Part shown: piece after piece, positions 47,561-57,450 of the stretch
Position numbering within the stretch: position 1 is the first letter of the stretch
Layout: every line of letters begins with the position of its first letter
DNA from: an uncultured Lachnospiraceae bacterium
Lineage (GTDB): Bacteria > Bacillota > Clostridia > Lachnospirales > Lachnospiraceae
NCBI GenBank assembly: GCA_947576945.1
Contig: CANPTH010000009.1
Location: 19,352-83,351 of the forward strand
Direction of reading: 5' to 3'
DNA length: 64,000 nt
Notes under the pieces: generated by a model
The model's input: only the letters and a program-made list of their open reading frames with translations
What the model was told of the DNA's origin: nothing
Databases searched by the model: none
Made by a program: the position numbers and the translations under genes

Positions 47561-48931
47561 ATGGGATTATTCAGTGGATTGTTCAGGGCGAGGGACGCAC
47601 CACAGAACAGGACTTCCGGCAGCGCCTACAGCTTTTTCATGGGCGGCAGCACGAGCGGGAAGCGTGTCAATGAGCGTTCCTCCATGCAGATGACGGCGGT
47701 GTACTCCTGCGTCCGGATACTTTCGGAGGCGGTGGCGGGGCTGCCGCTGCATATGTACCGCTACACGGATAACGGCGGGAAGGAGAAGGCAGCGGAACAC
47801 CCGCTGTATTTTCTGCTCCATGACGAGCCGAACCCGGAGATGACTTCCTTCGTGTTCCGGGAAACGCTGATGACGCACCTGCTCCTTTGGGGCAATGCCT
47901 ACGCACAGATCATCCGCAACGGCAAGGGGGAGGTCTTGGGGCTGTACCCGCTGATGCCGGACCGGATGGGCGTGGAGCGTGACAGCAAAGGGCAGCTCTA
48001 TTATGAATACACGGTGAGCATGGATGACGCGCCGACCGTGAAGGGCAGCACGGTCATCCTGCCGCCGTCGGAGGTGCTGCATATCCCCGGACTCGGCTTT
48101 GACGGGCTGGTGGGCTATTCCCCCATTGCCATGGCAAAGAACGCCATCGGCATGGCGATTGCCTGCGAGGAATACGGGGCGAAGTTCTTCGCCAACGGCG
48201 CACAGCCGAGCGGCGTGCTGGAGCATCCGGGGACGCTGAAAGACCCGTCAAGGGTGCGGGAGAGCTGGCAGTCCACGTTCGGCGGCAGCCACAATGCAAA
48301 CAAAGTGGCAGTCCTGGAAGAGGGCATGAAATACACGCCTATCTCCATCTCGCCGGAACAGGCGCAGTTCCTGGAAACGAGGAAATTCCAGATCAATGAG
48401 ATTGCCCGCATCTTCCGTGTGCCTCCGCACATGGTGGGCGACCTGGAAAAGAGCAGCTTCTCCAATATCGAGCAGCAGAGCCTTGAGTTCGTGAAATATA
48501 CACTTGATCCGTGGGTGTCCAGGTGGGAGCAGTCCATGGCGCGCGCCCTGCTGACCCCGGAGGAAAAGAAGCAGTATTTCATGAAGTTCAATGTGGACGG
48601 TCTGCTCCGAGGAGATTACCAGAGCCGCATGAACGGGTATGCCGTGGGGCGGCAGAACGGGTGGATGTCCGCAAACGACATTCGGGAGCTGGAGAACCTC
48701 GACCGCATCCCGGAGGAGCTTGGCGGCGATCTGTACCTTATCAACGGGAACATGACAAAACTTGCGGATGCGGGCATATTTGCGAAGAAGGCATCCGCAC
48801 AGGATGGGAAGGAGGAATCCGATGAAAACGAAGAAGTTCTGGAGCTGGAGGAAGGCGAAGAACCAGGAGCCGGAAGTGACAGAGCGGATACTGGAACTGA
48901 GCGGCACCATCGCAGAGGAAAGCTGGTTTGA
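47561..48931 (+). CDS. Phage portal protein, HK97 family
   Basis: MQMTAVYSCVRILSEAVAGLPLHMYR...FRVPPHMVGDLEKSSFSNIEQQSLEFVKYTLDPW. Confidence 0.96.
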   Translation: MGLFSGLFRARDAPQNRTSGSAYSFFMGGSTSGKRVNERSSMQMTAVYSCVRILSEAVAGLPLHMYRYTDNGGKEKAAEHPLYFLLHDEPNPEMTSFVFRETLMTHLLLWGNAYAQIIRNGKGEVLGLYPLMPDRMGVERDSKGQLYYEYTVSMDDAPTVKGSTVILPPSEVLHIPGLGFDGLVGYSPIAMAKNAIGMAIACEEYGAKFFANGAQPSGVLEHPGTLKDPSRVRESWQSTFGGSHNANKVAVLEEGMKYTPISISPEQAQFLETRKFQINEIARIFRVPPHMVGDLEKSSFSNIEQQSLEFVKYTLDPWVSRWEQSMARALLTPEEKKQYFMKFNVDGLLRGDYQSRMNGYAVGRQNGWMSANDIRELENLDRIPEELGGDLYLINGNMTKLADAGIFAKKASAQDGKEESDENEEVLELEEGEEPGAGSDRADTGTERHHRRGKLV

Positions 48932-49622
48932 CGATGACGTCACACCGCAGCTTTTCAAGGATGAGCTGAATGCCGGGAGCGGTGACATTACCGTGTGGAT
49001 CAATTCACCGGGCGGTGACTGTGTGGCAGCGGCACAGATCTACAATATGCTCACCAACTACAAAGGAAAAGTCACGGTAAAGATTGACGGCATCGCTGCA
49101 AGCGCCGCCAGTGTGATTGCCATGGCAGGTGATACGGTTTTGGTATCTCCTGTTTCGATGCTGATGATACACAACCCCGCCACCATCGCCTGGGGCGACC
49201 ATGCCCAGATGCAGAAAGCCATCGATATGCTCTCCGAAGTGAAGGAGTCCATCATCAACGCCTATGTGTTAAAGACGGGGCTTTCCCGTCCGAAGCTGTC
49301 GCACCTGATGGATGCGGAAACGTGGATGGACGCAAACAAGGCGGTGGAGCTTGGCTTTGCGGATGAGATCATGACGCGGGCAAAGGCGGAGCCGGAGGAA
49401 GGGACAGCGGATGAAGGGGAAGAGGAAAAAAAGCCGCCTGCCCCAAGTTCCATGCTGTTCTCCCGCAGGGCGGTCAATAACACACTTTTTAACAAGATGG
49501 CGGCCAAATATGGAGAAACAAAACCGAAGATAGAGGAGCAGACACAAATCCCTGCACCGGAAACAGAAACCGGCCGTTCCGTGGACGCACTCATGGAGCG
49601 GCTTCATTTATTGAGACATTGA
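48822..49622 (+). CDS. Head maturation (Clp-like) protease
   Basis: GDITVWINSPGGDCVAAAQIYNML...GIAASAASVIAMAGDTV...SMLMIHNPATIAWGDH. Confidence 0.95.
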   Translation: MKTKKFWSWRKAKNQEPEVTERILELSGTIAEESWFDDDVTPQLFKDELNAGSGDITVWINSPGGDCVAAAQIYNMLTNYKGKVTVKIDGIAASAASVIAMAGDTVLVSPVSMLMIHNPATIAWGDHAQMQKAIDMLSEVKESIINAYVLKTGLSRPKLSHLMDAETWMDANKAVELGFADEIMTRAKAEPEEGTADEGEEEKKPPAPSSMLFSRRAVNNTLFNKMAAKYGETKPKIEEQTQIPAPETETGRSVDALMERLHLLRH

Positions 49623-49638
49623 GAAGGAGGATTTCATT

Positions 49639-50859
49639 ATGACGATTCTTGAACTGCGTGAGAAACGCGCGAAGGCATGGGAGGCGGCAAAGGCATTCTT
49701 AGATTCCCACAGGAAAGAGAACGGCGTTCTTTCCGCGGAGGATGACGCCGCATACACAAAGATGGAACAGGAGATCACCGACCTTGGGAAAGAGATTGAA
49801 AGGCTGGAGCGGCAGGAGGCTTTGGATGCAGAGCTGAACCGCCCGCTGAATAAGCCGCTCACGACAAAGCCCATGAACGGCGGCATTGGAGATGATGGTG
49901 AGGATAAGACGGGGCGGGCTTCTGATGATTACCGGAAGAATTTCTGGAACGCCATGCGCTCCAAGGCTCCGATGCCGAACGTGACCAATGCCCTGCAGGT
50001 CGGCACGGACTCCGAAGGCGGCTATCTGGTGCCGGATGAATACGAGCGCACACTGGTGGAGGCCCTGGAGGAGGAGAACATCTTCCGGCAGATGGCGAAA
50101 GTCATCCGTACCTCCAGCGGCGACCGCAAGATTCCCGTTGTCGCATCCAAGGGCACGGCATCCTGGATTGATGAGGAGGGCGCATACCCGGAGAGCGATG
50201 ATTCCTTCGGGCAGGTTTCCATCGGCGCTTACAAGCTGGGCACCATGATCAAGGTTTCCGAGGAGCTGTTGAACGACAGCGTGTTTGACCTGCAGTCCTA
50301 TATTTCCCGCGAGTTTGCCCGCAGGATCGGGGCAAAGGAAGAGGAGGCATTCTTCACGGGGGACGGCAAGGGCAAGCCGTTAGGGGTGCTTGCGGCCACT
50401 GGCGGCGCGGAAACGGGCGTGACCGCGGCATCTGCCACGGCAGTGACGGCGGATGAGCTGATGGATCTGTATTATTCGCTGAAATCCCCGTACCGCAAGA
50501 AATCCGTGTGGGTGCTGAACGACTCTACCATCAAGGCCATCCGCAAGCTGAAGGACAATAACGGGCAGTACCTGTGGCAGCCGTCCCTGACAGCCGGGGC
50601 GCCGGACATGATCTTAGGCCGCCCCATCAAGACTTCTGCCTATATGCCGGCCATTGCCGCGGGAGCGAAGACCATCGCTTTCGGTGATTTCAGCTACTAT
50701 TGGATTGCTGACAGGCAGGGGCGCAGCTTCAAGCGCCTGAATGAGCTGTTTGCAGCCACCGGGCAGGTGGGATTCCTCGCCTCGCAGCGTGTGGATGGGA
50801 AGATGATCCTTGCGGAGGCAGTGAAGGTGCTGGTGCAGAAGGCCGCATCCGCAGGTTAA
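49639..50859 (+). CDS. Phage major capsid protein, HK97 family
   Basis: LVPDEYERTLVEALEEENIFRQMAKVIRTSSGDRKIPVVA...WVLNDSTIKAIRKLKDNNGQYLWQPSL. Confidence 0.97.
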   Translation: MTILELREKRAKAWEAAKAFLDSHRKENGVLSAEDDAAYTKMEQEITDLGKEIERLERQEALDAELNRPLNKPLTTKPMNGGIGDDGEDKTGRASDDYRKNFWNAMRSKAPMPNVTNALQVGTDSEGGYLVPDEYERTLVEALEEENIFRQMAKVIRTSSGDRKIPVVASKGTASWIDEEGAYPESDDSFGQVSIGAYKLGTMIKVSEELLNDSVFDLQSYISREFARRIGAKEEEAFFTGDGKGKPLGVLAATGGAETGVTAASATAVTADELMDLYYSLKSPYRKKSVWVLNDSTIKAIRKLKDNNGQYLWQPSLTAGAPDMILGRPIKTSAYMPAIAAGAKTIAFGDFSYYWIADRQGRSFKRLNELFAATGQVGFLASQRVDGKMILAEAVKVLVQKAASAG

Positions 50860-50879
50860 TGAAAGGGGGCGCTGCAGGC

Positions 50880-51155
50880 ATGGCGGTGACGCTGGAAGAA
50901 ATGAAGAACTACCTCCGTGTGGATTATGACGATGATGATGCCCTGATTGAAAGCATGGTCAGGGCATCGGAAAAAATCTGCATGGATGTGGCGAGGATGG
51001 ATGACACGCAGGAATTTTACGCAGTGGAAAATGCAGAGATAGCAGTACAGTATACGGCCGCCTATCTGTATGAACACCGGGAGGATGCCGACCACCATGC
51101 CATGATGCTGACGCTCCGTGCGCTTCTTTCCGGCAGCCGGAAGGAGGCGTTCTGA
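50880..51155 (+). CDS. Phage head-tail connector (gp6-like)
   Basis: MAVTLEEMKNYLRVDYDDDDALIESMVRASEKICMDVA. Confidence 0.88.
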   Translation: MAVTLEEMKNYLRVDYDDDDALIESMVRASEKICMDVARMDDTQEFYAVENAEIAVQYTAAYLYEHREDADHHAMMLTLRALLSGSRKEAF

Positions 51156-51496
51156 TGGAGGTTTCCCTTTTGAATGTCCGCATCACCTTTCAGAAGAATG
51201 CCGTGGAGGTGGACAGCATCGGCAACCACAAAAACACATGGGCAGATTATTATTCCTGCCATGCTACAGTAAGCGGTGAGGCCGGGAAGCAGACCAGTGA
51301 GACAGATGTGGCCGGAACCGTGGCGGATGAATCGGAGGTTTCGTTTACTGTCCGCTGGTGCAGGAAAGCGTCCGCGGTTGATTCCACGGGGTACCGGGTG
51401 GTTTTTGGCGGGGAGCTGTACGACATCCTCGCCATCGACCACATGAATTATAAAAAGAAATGCATTAAATTCAAATGCAGGAAAGCGAGGCGGTGA
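51155..51496 (+). CDS. Phage head closure / head-tail adaptor
   Basis: Position; NVRITFQKNAVEVDSIGNHKNTWADYYSCHATVSGE. Confidence 0.8.
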   Translation: MEVSLLNVRITFQKNAVEVDSIGNHKNTWADYYSCHATVSGEAGKQTSETDVAGTVADESEVSFTVRWCRKASAVDSTGYRVVFGGELYDILAIDHMNYKKKCIKFKCRKARR

Positions 51497-51498
51497 CG

Positions 51499-51879
51499 AT
51501 GGCGAACGGCGTATCTATCGACCGGATGGCGGAGGAGATCATGAAGGGGCTGACGGAATATGCGGACCTTGCCACGGAGGATGTGAAAAAGGCGGTGAAG
51601 AAAGCCGGGACAGCGGTGCGCAAGGACATAGAAGCCAACGCGCCGAAGGACACCGGGAAGTATGCAAAGTCATGGGCGGTGAAGACCACGAAGGAAACGT
51701 CCAATTCGCTGGAGGTGACGGTGCATTCCAGGAACCGCTACCAACTGACGCACCTTCTGGAACACGGCCACGCCAAGCGGGGCGGCGGGCGCGTCCCGGC
51801 AAAGCCGCATATCGCGGCGGCGGAGCAGGCCGGCATAGAGCAGCTTGAAAAAGAGATACAGAAAGCATTGGAGGGATAA
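51499..51879 (+). CDS. HK97 gp10-like tail completion protein
   Basis: AVRKDIEANAPKDTGKYAKSWAVKTTKETSNSLEVTVHSRNRYQLTHLLEHGH. Confidence 0.88.
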   Translation: MANGVSIDRMAEEIMKGLTEYADLATEDVKKAVKKAGTAVRKDIEANAPKDTGKYAKSWAVKTTKETSNSLEVTVHSRNRYQLTHLLEHGHAKRGGGRVPAKPHIAAAEQAGIEQLEKEIQKALEG

Positions 51880-51882
51880 ATT

Positions 51883-52221
51883 GTGAAAACATTACTGGCG
51901 CTTTTAAAGGAAACCGGCATCCCCTTCGCCTATGACCATTTTGCGGAGGGCGAATCGCCGGAGCCGCCGTTTGTCTGCTACCTCCTGCCGCAGAGCGACA
52001 ATTTCGCCGCTGACGGCATGGTGTACTTCAAGGCGAGCGGCGTGAAGATAGAGCTGTACACCGACACCAAGGACCCGTCGGTGGAGAAGAAACTGGAGGA
52101 CGCGCTGGATAAGCGGCGCATCTTCTACAACAAGTCGGAGGTCTGGATTGACAGCGAGAAGCTGTACGAGGTCCTCTACCAGTTTGACATGGAGGTGGTT
52201 TACGATGCCGAAGAAGAATAA
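51883..52221 (+). CDS. Phage tail terminator-like hypothetical protein
   Basis: Position; MKTLLALLKETGIPFAYDHFAEGESPEPPFVCYLL. Confidence 0.75.
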   Translation: MKTLLALLKETGIPFAYDHFAEGESPEPPFVCYLLPQSDNFAADGMVYFKASGVKIELYTDTKDPSVEKKLEDALDKRRIFYNKSEVWIDSEKLYEVLYQFDMEVVYDAEEE

Positions 52222-52804
52222 AGTGAAATTCAACATCTGCAACGTGCATTACGCGCTGCTGACGCTGGGGGCGGACGGGGCGGTGTCCTTTGGCACGCCC
52301 GTTGCGATGCCCGGCGCCGTTTCCCTTTCCCTGGACCCCAACGGCGAGCCGAGCAACTTTTACGCTGACGGGTACGCCTATTACACGGTCAGCAACAACA
52401 TGGGCTACGAGGGCGACCTGGAGCTTGCCATGGTGCCGGAGAGCTTCCGCACCGACGTGCTGAAGGAGGCGCTGGATGAGAACAAGGTGCTTTTAGAGAA
52501 CGCCAACGCGGAGACGGAGAACTTCGCCCTGCTGTTCGAGTTTGACGGCGATGTGCGGAAAATCCGCCATGTGCTGTACAACTGCTCGGCAGCGCGCCCG
52601 ACCATTGAGTCCCAGACCAACGAGGAGGAGATCGAGGTGCAGACCGAGACGCTGTCCATCACGGCAGCGCCTTTGGCGAGCGGTTATGTGAAGGCGAAGA
52701 CCGGGGACAGCACCACGGACGAGGTCTACCGGAACTGGTACAAGAGCGTGTACCTGCCGGATGCGGCAGCGGGCGGAACGGTTGACACGGAAGGGGAGGG
52801 TTAA
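52205..52804 (+). CDS. Phage major tail protein
   Basis: NVHYALLTLGADGAVSFGTPVAMPGAVSLSLDPNGEPSNFYADGYAYY. Confidence 0.88.
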   Translation: MPKKNKVKFNICNVHYALLTLGADGAVSFGTPVAMPGAVSLSLDPNGEPSNFYADGYAYYTVSNNMGYEGDLELAMVPESFRTDVLKEALDENKVLLENANAETENFALLFEFDGDVRKIRHVLYNCSAARPTIESQTNEEEIEVQTETLSITAAPLASGYVKAKTGDSTTDEVYRNWYKSVYLPDAAAGGTVDTEGEG

Positions 52805-52807
52805 CGT

Positions 52808-53185
52808 ATGAGTATGAAGCAGAATATCGAGATCGACGGGAAGCAGGTGCCTTTCAAGGCATCCGCGGCCATCCCGCGCATTTACCGGATGAAGTTCCAC
52901 CGGGACATTTACAAAGACCTGCGTTCCTTGGAGAAGTCCATTGGTGACGGGGATGAGGAAAGCTCCAACCTGGATCTGTTCTCCCTTGAGATGTTCGAGA
53001 ACATCGCCTATGTGATGGCGAAACACGCAGACCCCAAGATCCCGGACAGCCCGGAGGAATGGCTGGATGAGTTCAATACATTCTCCATCTACCAGGTGCT
53101 TCCGAAGCTGATACAGCTATGGGGGCTGAACGTGCAGACGGATGTCCAGTCTAAAAAAAACTTCGCCCAACTGACCGGGAAATGA
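52808..53185 (+). CDS. Tail assembly chaperone (G protein; 0-frame)
   Basis: Between major tail and tape measure; slippery A_AAA_AAC at 53155-53161. Confidence 0.85.
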   Translation: MSMKQNIEIDGKQVPFKASAAIPRIYRMKFHRDIYKDLRSLEKSIGDGDEESSNLDLFSLEMFENIAYVMAKHADPKIPDSPEEWLDEFNTFSIYQVLPKLIQLWGLNVQTDVQSKKNFAQLTGK

Positions 53186-53349
53186 CAACGCCGCTGTTCC
53201 TGCTGCGGTGCGTACAGCTTGGGCTTTCCATCCGTGACCTTGACCTGCTCACGATAGGGATGGTCAACGATATGTTCGCGGAGAGCAGGAACGACGAATA
53301 CAAGGGCTATAAGGAAATTGCCACCCAGGAGGACTTTGACCGATTTTAG
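53161..53349 (+). CDS. Tail assembly chaperone -1 frame extension (T segment of GT)
   Basis: -1 frame after slippery site: LRPTDREMTTPLFLLRCVQLGLSIRDLDLLTIGMVNDMFAESRNDEYKGYKEIATQEDFDRF*. Confidence 0.85.
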   Translation, partial: LRPTDREMTTPLFLLRCVQLGLSIRDLDLLTIGMVNDMFAESRNDEYKGYKEIATQEDFDRF

Positions 53350-53429
53350 GTTCGTATAAATCAAAAAAATAACTTGATATATCCGGTATGTTATCGTAAG
53401 ATGACCACCAACGAAAAGAGGTGATTTAT

Positions 53430-53714
53430 ATGGCAGTATGCAATACGGTAGAAGATTTCCTGGATGATATTGTCGAAAAACATCTGGCAGAACTACGCGC
53501 CAACGATCAGGAATATATCGAACTGAACCGGAAGCTTGCTGAGGGGAGCGATGAGATTGAGAAAGCATTGCATTTGCTGGACAGAGAACGGAAGAGGGCA
53601 TTCGATGAATATGAAACCTTAAAGAACCAGGAGGAATCCATAGAAAACCGTTTCCTGTACCGGGCAGGGATTTTGGATGCAGTCAAGCTGCTGAAAGGGA
53701 TCGGTGTAATATAA
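53430..53714 (+). CDS. Small coiled-coil hypothetical protein (moron-like)
   Basis: MAVCNTVEDFLDDIVEKHLAELRANDQEYIELNRKLAEGSDEIEKALHLLDRERKRAFDEYETL; own promoter-like and terminator-like sequences. Confidence 0.7.
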   Translation: MAVCNTVEDFLDDIVEKHLAELRANDQEYIELNRKLAEGSDEIEKALHLLDRERKRAFDEYETLKNQEESIENRFLYRAGILDAVKLLKGIGVI

Positions 53715-53765
53715 GCATAGGGAAACACGATGGCATATGGTGTCTCTAAGACATACCGTTAGAAA

Positions 53766-53791
53766 AGTCTGGATTTATCCGGGCTTTTTTT
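53766..53791 (+). terminator. Intrinsic terminator after small moron
   Basis: AGTCTGGAT-TT-ATCCGGGCT (two wobble pairs) followed by TTTTTT. Confidence 0.6.
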
Positions 53792-53816
53792 ATTGTTTTG
53801 AGGGGAGGTATTTGCC

Positions 53817-56666
53817 GTGGCAAACCGGATTAAAGGTATCACTGTTGAGATTGGCGGCGATACCACCAAGCTGCAGACTGCATTAAGGGGAGTCAATTCC
53901 TCCATCAAGGATACGCAGGGCCAGCTCCGTGACGTGGAGAAGCTCTTAAAATTAGACCCCGGCAACACGGAGCTGCTGGCGCAGAAGCACAGGCTTTTAG
54001 GCGAGGCAGTGGCGGGGACGAAGGAAAAGCTGGAAACCCTAAAGACCGCCGCAGAGCAGGCAAACACGGCTCTTGCCAATGGGGAGATCACGCAGGACCA
54101 GTACGATGCCCTCCAGAGGGAGATCATCGAAACGGAAAACAATCTGCGTGACCTGGAGCGGCAGGCAGGGCAGTCCGCTGTGGCATTGCAGAAAATCGCC
54201 GCCACGGGGGAAAAGCTGAAGACTGTCGGGGATAACATTTCCTCTGCCGGTCAGAAGCTGCTCCCTGTCACGGCGGGCGTTACGGCTTTGGGGACGGCGG
54301 CAGTCAGCACGGCGGCAAATTTTGAGTCGTCTATGTCGCAGGTGCAGGCGACCATGGGCATCACGAAGGATGCCATGTCCACGGTCAACGGCGAGAGTGT
54401 CAATACAATGGATACGCTTTCCGCACTGGCAAAGAAGATGGGCAGCGAGACGGCCTTCTCCGCTTCGGAGTGCGCGGAGGCTTTGAACTACCTTGCCCTT
54501 GCCGGGTACGACACGCAGCAGATGTGCGACACGCTCCCTACCGTCTTAAACCTTGCGGCGGCCGGCGGCATTGACCTTGCGGCGGCATCGGACATGGTGA
54601 CGGACGCCATGTCCGCCCTGGGCATGGGCGTGGATGAGGCGGGGACGATGGTTGACCAGATGGCGAAGACCGCATCCACCACCAATACTTCCGTGGCGCA
54701 GCTTGGCGAGGGCATCCTTACCATCGGCGCGACCGCAAAGACCGTGAAAGGCGGCACTGCCGAACTGAACACGGCGCTGGGCATCCTTGCCAACAACGGC
54801 ATCAAGGGAGCGGAAGGCGGCACACACTTAAGGAACGTCATCCTCTCTCTGCAGAACCCCACAGACAAGGCGGCGGACTGCCTGGATGAACTTGGCGTGT
54901 CCGTGTATGACTCCGAGGGGAATATGCGTTCCTTAAATGACATCCTCGGAAACCTGAACACAAGCATGGACGGCATGACGGCGGAAGAGAAGTCCAACAT
55001 CATCGGGAAGATTTTCAACAAGACTGACCTGTCCTCCGTGAACGCCCTGCTTGCCAATACCGGCGATACCTGGGATGACCTGCAGCAGTCCATCATCGAC
55101 AGTGGCGGTTCGGCGCAGCAGATGGCGGACACACAGCTTGACAACCTGCAGGGGCAGATCACCATCTTAAAGTCAGCCTTAGAGGGGCTGGCTATTTCTT
55201 TTGGCGAACTGCTCATGCCTGCGATAAAGACCATCGTCGGGTGGGTGCAGAAGTTTGTAGACTGGCTGAACGGCATGGATGAGGGAACAAAGAAGGTGGT
55301 GGTCACCATTGCGCTCCTTGCGGCAGCACTCGGCCCCGTGCTGATTGTGGTGGGTAAAGTGGTGTCTGCGGTCGGCATGATCATGACCATAGTGCCGAAG
55401 GTGGCGGGTGTCATCAATACCGTAAAGACTGCCTTTGCTGCTTTAAACACCACCATGCTTGCCAACCCGATCTTCCTTATCATTGCGGCAATCACGGCGT
55501 TGGTGGCGGCCTTTATCTATCTGTGGAACACGAACGAAGATTTTCGGCAGTTTTGGATCAACCTTTGGGAGAATGTGAAAGAGGTTGCCATTGCCGTATG
55601 GGAAGCAATCAAAAATTTCTTTTCAGCGGCATGGGAGGCAATATCCTCCACGGCGCAGGCTGTGTGGAACGGGATCAAGGATTTCTTTTCCGGTCTGTGG
55701 GAAGGAATCAAGGGTGTCTTTACCGCGGTAGTCACCGCTATTTCGAATTTCCTGACCACCGCTTGGAGCGCAATCTCGACTGCGGCACAGGCAGTCTGGA
55801 ATGCCATCAGCAGCTTTTTTAGCACAATCTGGGAGGGAATCAAAAATATCGTCACCACGGTCGTGACGGCAATCCAGACCTTTATCACCACGGCATGGAA
55901 CGCCATAAAAACAACGATAACCACAGTTTTAAATGCCATCAAGACAGTGATCACTACGGTGTGGAATGCGATAAAGGCTGCGGTCACGACAGTGGTAAAC
56001 GGCATCAAATCCACCATTTCCACGGTATGGAACAGTATCAAATCCACCGTTTCAAGTGTCGTGAACAGCATTAAAAATACAGTCACCACAGTGTTCAACA
56101 ATATATGGAGCGGTATCAAAGGCACAATGGGGAACATCGTGTCCTCTATCAAGGAGGGATTCAATCATGCCATCAGCTTTATTACTTCCTTGCCATCCAA
56201 GGCCCTGCAGTGGGGCAAGGATATGATCATGGGCATCGTGAACGGCATCAGGAGCTGTATCGGAGCTGTGGGTGATGCTGTGAGCAGCGTGGCGAACAAG
56301 ATCAGATCCATCCTGCACTTTTCTGTCCCGGATGAGGGACCGCTGACGGATTATGAGAGCTGGATGCCGGACTTCATGAAGGGGCTGGCAAAGGGCATCG
56401 AGGACAGCAAGGGTATGGTAGCAAAGGCGATGGATGGTGTGGCGGCGGATATGATCCTGAATCCATCTGCATCCGTATCTTACGCAGACAGGCACAGCAT
56501 GTCATCAGGGGATGGAACTGCGGCAGACAGCCCATACGGGTATGTGGCCGGGCCGCTGGTGGAAGTGCGGGAAATGGTGGTCCGCAGCGATGATGACATC
56601 CGCAGGATATCACAGGAACTGAACACCCTCATGAAAGCCGGGAGGCGGGCGAGGGGAGTTGTTTAA
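53817..56666 (+). CDS. Phage tail tape measure protein
   Basis: GTG start; long helical N-term, TMP core AAVSTAANFESSMSQVQATMG, 11-residue W-rich repeats. Confidence 0.96.
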   Translation: MANRIKGITVEIGGDTTKLQTALRGVNSSIKDTQGQLRDVEKLLKLDPGNTELLAQKHRLLGEAVAGTKEKLETLKTAAEQANTALANGEITQDQYDALQREIIETENNLRDLERQAGQSAVALQKIAATGEKLKTVGDNISSAGQKLLPVTAGVTALGTAAVSTAANFESSMSQVQATMGITKDAMSTVNGESVNTMDTLSALAKKMGSETAFSASECAEALNYLALAGYDTQQMCDTLPTVLNLAAAGGIDLAAASDMVTDAMSALGMGVDEAGTMVDQMAKTASTTNTSVAQLGEGILTIGATAKTVKGGTAELNTALGILANNGIKGAEGGTHLRNVILSLQNPTDKAADCLDELGVSVYDSEGNMRSLNDILGNLNTSMDGMTAEEKSNIIGKIFNKTDLSSVNALLANTGDTWDDLQQSIIDSGGSAQQMADTQLDNLQGQITILKSALEGLAISFGELLMPAIKTIVGWVQKFVDWLNGMDEGTKKVVVTIALLAAALGPVLIVVGKVVSAVGMIMTIVPKVAGVINTVKTAFAALNTTMLANPIFLIIAAITALVAAFIYLWNTNEDFRQFWINLWENVKEVAIAVWEAIKNFFSAAWEAISSTAQAVWNGIKDFFSGLWEGIKGVFTAVVTAISNFLTTAWSAISTAAQAVWNAISSFFSTIWEGIKNIVTTVVTAIQTFITTAWNAIKTTITTVLNAIKTVITTVWNAIKAAVTTVVNGIKSTISTVWNSIKSTVSSVVNSIKNTVTTVFNNIWSGIKGTMGNIVSSIKEGFNHAISFITSLPSKALQWGKDMIMGIVNGIRSCIGAVGDAVSSVANKIRSILHFSVPDEGPLTDYESWMPDFMKGLAKGIEDSKGMVAKAMDGVAADMILNPSASVSYADRHSMSSGDGTAADSPYGYVAGPLVEVREMVVRSDDDIRRISQELNTLMKAGRRARGVV

Positions 56667-56678
56667 AGGAGGGATTTT

Positions 56679-57437
56679 ATGGGCTTCACATTCAACGGCA
56701 TATCCTCAAGGTCGATGGGGATAGAAACACGCATGGCGGTGGAGAACCGCATACCTTCCCCACGCAACCAGACCGGAACGCTGGCGGGGAGGCACGGCAT
56801 CCTGGACTTCGGGGAGACGCTCTCGGAGCGGGAGATCGAGGTCACCTGCTTCATCCCTCCGGGGAAAAGTGACAGCGGCCTGCTCGCGCTGAAGGATTCC
56901 ATCATGGGATGGCTGAACCCGGACAACGGGCTGTGCAGCCTTGCCCTGGACAGTGAGCCGGGGCGGGTGTATTCCGCAAGGATCAGGGACGGCATCTCCT
57001 ATGAGCGGATGGTACGCAACACCGGCACCTTCAAGGTGCTTTTTTTCTGCCCGGACCCGTTCGCCTATGCCGTCCCGGACGAGGTGTTCGGCCTTACGTC
57101 CTCGGCCACCGTCATAAGGCGCAAAGGGAACTGTGATTCTGCGCCGCTGTATAAGATCCAGGGGATGCTTGCGGACAGCAGCATCATCCGCATCACGGTC
57201 AATGGGGAGAAGATGGAGATAAAAGGCCCGCTGTCCGCTTCGGAAACTTTGGAGGTCGATGCCGGGGACATGACGGCAAAGGCTGTGTCGGCAGACGGCA
57301 CGGTACGAAATGCCCTCGGCCAGATGGCTGTACTTAATTTCCCATACCTTAAGCCGGGGGCAAATACGGTGACCATAGGCGTGGACGGCGGGACGCTGTC
57401 GCTCCTTACGGTAGAGGCACGGAGCAGATGGCTGTAA
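56679..57437 (+). CDS. Phage distal tail protein (Dit)
   Basis: GFTFNGISSRSMGIETRM...REIEVTCFIPPGKSDSGLLALKDSIMGWLNPD...FFCPDPFAYA. Confidence 0.9.
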   Translation: MGFTFNGISSRSMGIETRMAVENRIPSPRNQTGTLAGRHGILDFGETLSEREIEVTCFIPPGKSDSGLLALKDSIMGWLNPDNGLCSLALDSEPGRVYSARIRDGISYERMVRNTGTFKVLFFCPDPFAYAVPDEVFGLTSSATVIRRKGNCDSAPLYKIQGMLADSSIIRITVNGEKMEIKGPLSASETLEVDAGDMTAKAVSADGTVRNALGQMAVLNFPYLKPGANTVTIGVDGGTLSLLTVEARSRWL

Positions 57438-57450
57438 AGGGGGCGGCTCT

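Noticed and set aside
54488-55495. 335-aa minus-strand ORF
   Set aside because: Antisense to the tape measure gene; low-complexity shadow.
55590-56130. CRISPR-like tandem repeat
   Set aside because: The repeats are in-frame hendecad codons of the tape measure protein; no CRISPR array or cas gene was seen in the window.
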